In this document: positions 59,088 through 64,000 of the stretch, piece by piece
Layout: every line of letters starts with the position of its first letter
How positions within the stretch are numbered: the first letter of the stretch is position 1
Assembly: GCF_020379485.1 (NCBI RefSeq)
Contig: NC_063444.1
Coordinates: 2,118,652-2,182,651 of the forward strand
Origin: Brassica napus
Taxonomy: Eukaryota > Streptophyta > Magnoliopsida > Brassicales > Brassicaceae
Length of the DNA: 64,000 nucleotides
Direction of reading: 5' to 3'
The notes under the pieces: model-generated
What the model was told of the DNA's origin: nothing
Seen by the model: only the letters and a program-made list of their open reading frames with translations
Databases searched by the model: none
Made by a program: the position numbers and the translations under genes

Positions 59088-59917
59088 TCCAGATAATAAT
59101 TATCCCTAATAATTAAGTACATATGTGGAAGCTGATTTCCTTACAATACAAGCTCTAAACAACTTACTAATCCCAGTTCAATTTCTCAATCATACAGGAT
59201 AAATATATCTTTATTTGCTTTTGTTGTTTGTATTTTCTCTATCTTTTCAAGCTAATTCTAATAAATATCAAAACGGTAATTCAGAATTTGAAAGTAAGTT
59301 TACAAATTAGATTTCGCTGTATTTGTAAAAAAGAAGTGCTAGCAAACGTCACGAAGAAATGTATATACATTTTTATTTTTGTTGAGAGGATTTCGGTAAC
59401 AATATCTATTGGAAGTAAATATGAGTTAATTATAAATGACTAGAATGAAGATAAATATGTCACATATTAAAGTATTTAACAAATTTCAAAAATAATAAAC
59501 AAAACAGTATCTTCAAATTTCTTTATTATTTCCTCAGTTAAAATCCAGAAATCTGAACATACAAAATGAAAATAGCCAAAAACAAAATAAAAAATGGATT
59601 TTTGACTAAATCCAAAACATCTAAATCTAAAACTGAGGATCTCTAACCAAACACAACCTCTTTCAACCTTTTTTTTTCAATCCTGGGATGACATTAGCGA
59701 TAAACCAAATTAAAAAAACAATCAAACCCCTAATTGCCATCTCCTTAATTTCCCTGTCAAACTAGAATCATCAAATTAGCAAAAACGAAAATAAATATAA
59801 AAAAAAGACATTAAAAGGAAACCAAATCTCTAATTAGAGAGATTGAAAAAAGTCTCTCTAACCAAAGCATTCAATTCAAATCCGGTTTGCAAACTCAATT
59901 GATTCCGGTTTTAGCCT
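59088..59917. other. Gene-free spacer / 3' flank of SAUR49
   Basis: AT-rich, nothing recognised. The last 100 bp are probably the SAUR49 3' UTR. Confidence 0.5.
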
Positions 59918-60346
59918 TTAGCATACAGGTTTTTCAGCAATCCCAGGAAGCAACGGCCGAGATTCGCATAGATACTCCAGCTTCTTCGCCATCCCCACGT
60001 GTCTGCATCTCCTGATATCCTCCAACGTCGCGTACGAGTCCGACCGGCTCACGACCTTAATGATCTCCTCGAACAACGACTCGTCGCAGGGGATCGCTAA
60101 CGGACCGACATTGGAGAATCCGTACTCCTCCTCCGCCTCCGCGAGGAGCCGTCGGAAGATCGGGTGGTTCAGAAGCTTCGCGCGGACGACGTATCTCCGC
60201 CGATTCTCGCCGACGGAAATGGCCACGTGGCCTGGAGGTACGTCGGAAACAGGCTCCTTGTTGGATCCGATGTGAGCTTTCTTCTGCCATTGTTTCACCA
60301 TCTGACGGATCCGTACGACGCTTCCGATCTTATTGTTCTTCCCCAT
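59918..60346 (-). CDS. SAUR49: SAUR49
   Basis: Single exon, 142 aa, matching Arabidopsis SAUR49 (At4g34750) by memory: MGKNNKIGSVVRIRQMVKQW, then SDVPPGHVAISVGENRRRYV, VRAKLLNHPIFRRLLAEAEE and EYGFSNVGPLAIPCDESLFE. The C-terminal extension ends ATLEDIRRCRHVGMAKKLEY and RPLLPGIAEKPVC, longer than in the SAUR1-5 group. It belongs to the basal VPPGHVAVxVG clade, whose members are often less auxin-dependent. The segment before ATLEDIRR seems shorter than in Arabidopsis (no Ser-rich linker). GC-rich compared with its flanks. Divergent from ASE2, 1.6 kb away. Confidence 0.94.
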   Translation of the reverse strand: MGKNNKIGSVVRIRQMVKQWQKKAHIGSNKEPVSDVPPGHVAISVGENRRRYVVRAKLLNHPIFRRLLAEAEEEYGFSNVGPLAIPCDESLFEEIIKVVSRSDSYATLEDIRRCRHVGMAKKLEYLCESRPLLPGIAEKPVC

Positions 60347-60808
60347 CTCTCAAGCGACAGATTTGCTTCTTTGGAAAATGTTACGAAGGAGGAGAGAAAG
60401 AAAAAAAAAGGTTAAAGATAAAACATTTTTAGGCGTTGCGTTTTCAAGTTTTTGTGATAGTTTCGGCAAGCAGAGGAATGTTGAGGGAGAGCGTGTGATA
60501 TTTAAAGGTCAGCTAGGTTTTCTCAAATGGTCCTTGATCTTTGTTTAAATTTCGAAACTATCTAGTCAAATTATGAAATTACTCTAAATATGGCTTTTTA
60601 TTTTTATTTGGCTCTTTTCTGTTTCTTAATCTTATCAATAGCAATAGATTTTTTTAAGTGCAATGGAGTATTAACTTAGAAAAAGTATACATAAATATTA
60701 ATTATTTTATAACAATTTTTTATTAATTTTTAAATGTAAAGTATCAGCTAAAATTTATATAAAAAATCTTATAGTTGTAATAAGTTATATATTTAAATGA
60801 AGAAAGAT
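60347..60808. other. SAUR49 promoter region
   Basis: Upstream of SAUR49. A TTTAAATA-like TATA candidate lies near 60499-60506 on the minus strand. No other feature. Confidence 0.4.
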
Positions 60809-61072
60809 ACTCCCTCTGTTTCATATTAAGTGTTACTTTAGCTCATTTTTTTTTGTTTCACAAAGAGTGCCATTCTACGGTACCAATGCAATTTATATAA
60901 CTTTTCAGCTTAAAATTAATTGCAAAATGCATTGATTTTATAAATAAATTGATTTATCTAAAATATTATTGGTCAGATATGTAATATTAATGAAAACATA
61001 AATTTATTTTAATGAACTCCTCAATATTTGTGAAATTTGTCTAAATGACACTCTCGGTGAAAATGAAGGAGT
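60809..61072. mobile_element. MITE with ACTCCCTC-type ends, 264 bp
   Basis: Left end ACTCCCTCTGTTTCATATTA; right end inverted ACTCCTTCATTTTCACCGAG. Both continue AGTGT(T/C)A(C)TTTAG. This CTCCCTC.GTTTC end is common in plant MITEs. Target duplication not certain. AT-rich interior, no ORF. Confidence 0.75.
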
Positions 61073-61970
61073 GTAAGGTAAACAAAACAAATATTTTGAT
61101 TCGTTCAAGTTTATTTGTTGTATTTAGTTTACTTCCTTGATGTGCTAAAATAAAAGGTTTACTTCCATAAAATTTAAGAGCAGGCTGTCACGACCGTTAA
61201 GAAAGCCCATTTTGGAAATTAAAATTGTTTTCTTTAAATATTTGCCAGGCCTTATATACCTGATTTGGACATGTTTGCTGGACAAAATCGCTTTTTATGG
61301 TAATGAATTAGGAGGAGCGTACATTGTATATGTGCCAGAGGCCCTTTTTCTTTCCATTTGTTCTTTCTCTATCTTTGGGTCACTGGAGAATGAAAGTAGA
61401 AGAAAAGGCACAATTTATGTGAGTGAATGGAATGGGTCATCATTACTCACTACCACCAAGAATGAACATTAGTCTTAGAAATGGAGAGAACATCATACCA
61501 AATACAGATACATTGAAACTGAATTAACAAAATAAATTAACCTCGCTTGACCAAATTGAAACTGAAACAACACTGGTGTTCTCCAATTTTCTCTTAACCC
61601 ATAACATAGTTCATATTTCAAAACAATTTGTGGGCTCGACCGACCTTACCCATATCCAATCCGGTTCGTCTTAGAATCTGAGCTATTTTGTAAGCCACAA
61701 AAACACACGTTCAACAAATATCAATACAAAATACGGGACCCACCACGAATAAAATAGAGATTCTCCACAAAAACATATCAAAGGGCGAAGAACTAAAGAC
61801 GAAGGAAAAAGATACTCGAGGTCGAGGGTGAGGCGGTCACTTCACTGACGTGTGCTATACATACTCAGTCATAAAACCCTTTCCCCAAATTAACCCTTAA
61901 AAACAAAATTAAAATAAAATAAAAAACCTAAAAGAGCCATTTCTTTTCACAAAGACAAACCATATCATCC
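61073..61970. other. ASE2 upstream region
   Basis: No gene. Close to the start a CACTGACGTGTGCTATACAT segment (61840-61863) contains a TGACGTG motif and a TATA-like GCTATACAT, about 110 bp before the ATG. Confidence 0.45.
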
Positions 61971-63632
61971 ATGGCGGCCACTTCTTGCTTCTCCTCTTCC
62001 ATCTCTCTCAATGCTAAACCCAACAAGCCCTCCAAGCCTCTCCCTTTCCTCCGCAGCCCCTTCCTTAAACCCTCTTCCTCTCCTCTTCCCGCTTCCCTCT
62101 CTTCTTCTCCTGGAGTTGTTTCTTCCTCGAGAATCAAAAACCATCCACTTGCCTTTCTTTCAGACAACAACGACGATTACGACGAGAAGCCTCGTGAGGA
62201 GTGCGGCGTTGTCGGAATCTACGGAGACTCGGAAGCCTCGCGCCTCTGCTACCTAGCCCTCCACGCCCTCCAGCACCGAGGCCAAGAAGGCGCGGGAATC
62301 GTAACCGTCAGCAAAGACAAGGTCCTCCAGACAATAACAGGCGTCGGTCTTGTCTCCGAGGTTTTCAACGAGTCCAAACTCGACCAGCTACCAGGCGACA
62401 TCGCAATCGGCCACGTCCGTTACTCCACCGCCGGCTCCTCGATGCTCAAAAACGTCCAGCCTTTCGTCGCCGGGTACCGATTCGGCTCCGTGGGGGTCGC
62501 GCACAACGGGAACTTAGTCAACTACACGAAGCTCCGAGCCGAGTTAGAAGAGAACGGTTCGATTTTCAATACCAGCTCTGACACCGAGGTTGTCCTTCAT
62601 TTGATTGCTATCTCCAAAGCGAGACCGTTCTTCATGAGGATCGTTGACGCGTGTGAGAAGCTCCAAGGCGCGTACTCGATGGTGTTTGTTACCGAGGATA
62701 AGCTTGTGGCGGTTCGTGACCCGCACGGGTTTAGACCGTTAGTGATGGGTAGGAGGAGTAACGGAGCTGTTGTGTTCGCTTCGGAGACTTGCGCTCTAGA
62801 TTTAATCGAGGCTACTTATGAGAGAGAGGTTTACCCTGGTGAGGTTTTGGTTGTTGACAAAGATGGTGTTAAGTCTCAGTGTTTGATGCCTCACCCTGAG
62901 CCTAAGCAGTGCATTTTCGAACATATTTACTTCTCGTTGCCGAACTCGATCGTGTTCGGTCGGTCTGTGTATGAGTCTAGGCATGTCTTTGGTGAGATTT
63001 TAGCCACTGAGTCGCCTGTTGATTGCGATGTGGTGATCGCTGTGCCTGACTCTGGTGTTGTCGCTGCTCTGGGGTACGCTGCTAAGTCCGGGGTAGCGTT
63101 TCAGCAAGGGTTGATTAGGTCTCATTACGTTGGGAGGACGTTTATTGAACCCTCTCAGAAGATCAGAGACTTTGGAGTGAAGCTGAAGCTGTCTCCCGTC
63201 CGTGGAGTTTTGGAAGGGAAAAGAGTTGTTGTTGTGGATGATTCCATTGTCAGAGGAACGACGTCGTCCAAGATCGTTCGCTTGTTGAGGGAAGCTGGTG
63301 CTAAAGAGGTTCACATGAGGATCGCGAGCCCTCCTATAGTTGCTTCTTGTTACTACGGTGTGGACACGCCTAGCTCGGAGGAGTTGATTTCAAATAGGAT
63401 GAGTGTCGATGAAGTTAGGGACTACATCGGAAGCGACTCTCTTGCCTTCTTGTCGTTTGAGACGTTGAAGAAACATTTGGGGGAAGATTCGAAAACCTTC
63501 TGCTATGCGTGTTTTACCGGGAACTATCCGGTGAAGCCCACAGAGGACAAGGTGAAGCGAGGAGGTGGGGATTTCATCGATGATGGTCTTGTTGGAGGTA
63601 TTAACAACATCGAAGGAGGTTGGGTTCGATAA
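61971..63632 (+). CDS. ASE2: ASE2, amidophosphoribosyltransferase (plastid GPAT2)
   Basis: Intronless, 553 aa. It transfers the glutamine amide to PRPP, giving 5-phosphoribosylamine, the first committed step of purine synthesis in plastids. Residues 1-77 are Ser/Pro/Lys-rich (transit peptide plus propeptide). Cys78 in REECGVVGIYGD is the predicted Ntn-hydrolase nucleophile exposed after processing. GHVRYSTAG and AHNGNLVNY belong to the glutaminase domain (78 to about 310). The PRTase domain follows, with the PRPP loop VVVVDDSIVRGTTSSK near 420-435. Cysteines in CIFEHIYFS (about 314) and CYACFTGNYP (about 510) fit the 4Fe-4S cluster of the Bacillus-type enzyme. Arabidopsis At4g34740 (ASE2/CIA1) mutants are pale with few leaf cells. 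The codon use is GC-rich early in the gene. Confidence 0.97.
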   Translation: MAATSCFSSSISLNAKPNKPSKPLPFLRSPFLKPSSSPLPASLSSSPGVVSSSRIKNHPLAFLSDNNDDYDEKPREECGVVGIYGDSEASRLCYLALHALQHRGQEGAGIVTVSKDKVLQTITGVGLVSEVFNESKLDQLPGDIAIGHVRYSTAGSSMLKNVQPFVAGYRFGSVGVAHNGNLVNYTKLRAELEENGSIFNTSSDTEVVLHLIAISKARPFFMRIVDACEKLQGAYSMVFVTEDKLVAVRDPHGFRPLVMGRRSNGAVVFASETCALDLIEATYEREVYPGEVLVVDKDGVKSQCLMPHPEPKQCIFEHIYFSLPNSIVFGRSVYESRHVFGEILATESPVDCDVVIAVPDSGVVAALGYAAKSGVAFQQGLIRSHYVGRTFIEPSQKIRDFGVKLKLSPVRGVLEGKRVVVVDDSIVRGTTSSKIVRLLREAGAKEVHMRIASPPIVASCYYGVDTPSSEELISNRMSVDEVRDYIGSDSLAFLSFETLKKHLGEDSKTFCYACFTGNYPVKPTEDKVKRGGGDFIDDGLVGGINNIEGGWVR

Positions 63633-64000
63633 GGTTGCGAGTTCGATGGGCGCGTGAAACAATTTTGGGTACTAATGGAGTTGTATGATGACGAAAATCT
63701 TGTTGAATTTTTGATCCATTTGACCTAATTACTGCTTATTTATTATTATTATTTTGAAGTATGAGATGGAGTAGACAAGGGGGTTGTTCTTGTCTGATGA
63801 ATCTTTGAAAGTGTTTTGTACTTTTGATCTATTGTCTGCTAAGTTTTTGAAAATTGAAATTGTATTGGTAATCCTGGTTTCAATTCAAACCGGTATCGGT
63901 TTACGTGGACTAAACTCTTCCACGTCACCGCTGATTATGCAAATTACAGATATACCCTCAGAAACATTTACAGTGGATATTGTTTGTCTCGTTACTACTT
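63633..64000. other. ASE2 3' flank
   Basis: 3' UTR and downstream spacer. A GTTTCAATTCAAACCGGTA stretch and a CCACGTCACC motif near 63920 may belong to the next gene, outside the window. Confidence 0.4.

Noticed and set aside
62201..62581. Long alternative frames overlapping ASE2
   Set aside because: They are shadows of the GC-rich coding sequence; the ASE2 frame carries all family motifs.

Overview
The window is nuclear DNA from a Brassicaceae plant, most likely Brassica, Raphanus or a close relative. The evidence is GT-AG introns, plant-specific gene families, long AT-rich gene-free stretches, and Ty1-copia, Helitron, SINE and MITE-type elements. Gene content and order follow the Arabidopsis thaliana chromosome 4 segment running from about At4g34860 down to At4g34740, recognised from remembered protein sequences rather than a search.

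Layout. Positions 1-140 hold the last codons of an alkaline/neutral invertase. It converges on LAP5/PKSB (377-1737, minus, 3 exons), a pollen-wall polyketide synthase. MRL1 (2691-8456, plus, 19 exons reconstructed here) encodes a chloroplast PPR protein needed for rbcL mRNA. A loose cluster of single-exon SAUR genes follows: SAUR5-, SAUR4- and SAUR3-like (minus; 8923, 12419, 14563), SAUR2-like (plus; 24255), SAUR1-like (minus; 25344), SAUR50 (plus; 49509) and SAUR49 (minus; 59918). The window ends with intronless ASE2 (61971-63632, plus), a plastid enzyme that commits PRPP to purine synthesis. MTN2, which I recall lying between LAP5 and MRL1 in Arabidopsis, is absent.

Mobile DNA fills the gaps. 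An intact Ty1-copia element (16632-23721) has LTRs that look identical, a perfect 5-bp target duplication, and open gag and pol. Helitron-like elements lie at 9866-10483, 31036-33535, 45793-49052 and 54333-59087. One carries a multi-exon fragment of a POD1/TAPT1-type membrane protein gene whose spliced frame is still open. Another carries a broken glutaredoxin-like gene. A three-copy family with GGTTCGG-rich ends and 9-bp target duplications, a Mutator-type MITE filled with telomere-like repeats, two tRNA-derived SINEs, a hAT-like element and a Harbinger-like element with a broken Myb-like ORF complete the picture.

The host genes do not form one pathway: they are neighbours inherited from the ancestral crucifer chromosome. 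The SAURs are tandem paralogues expected to respond to auxin. I found no RNA genes, CRISPR arrays or bacterial-type systems. The strongest leads are the Helitron with an intact spliced gene fragment, the tandem in-frame splice donors of MRL1, and the apparently very young copia element with a candidate in-frame intron between gag and pol.
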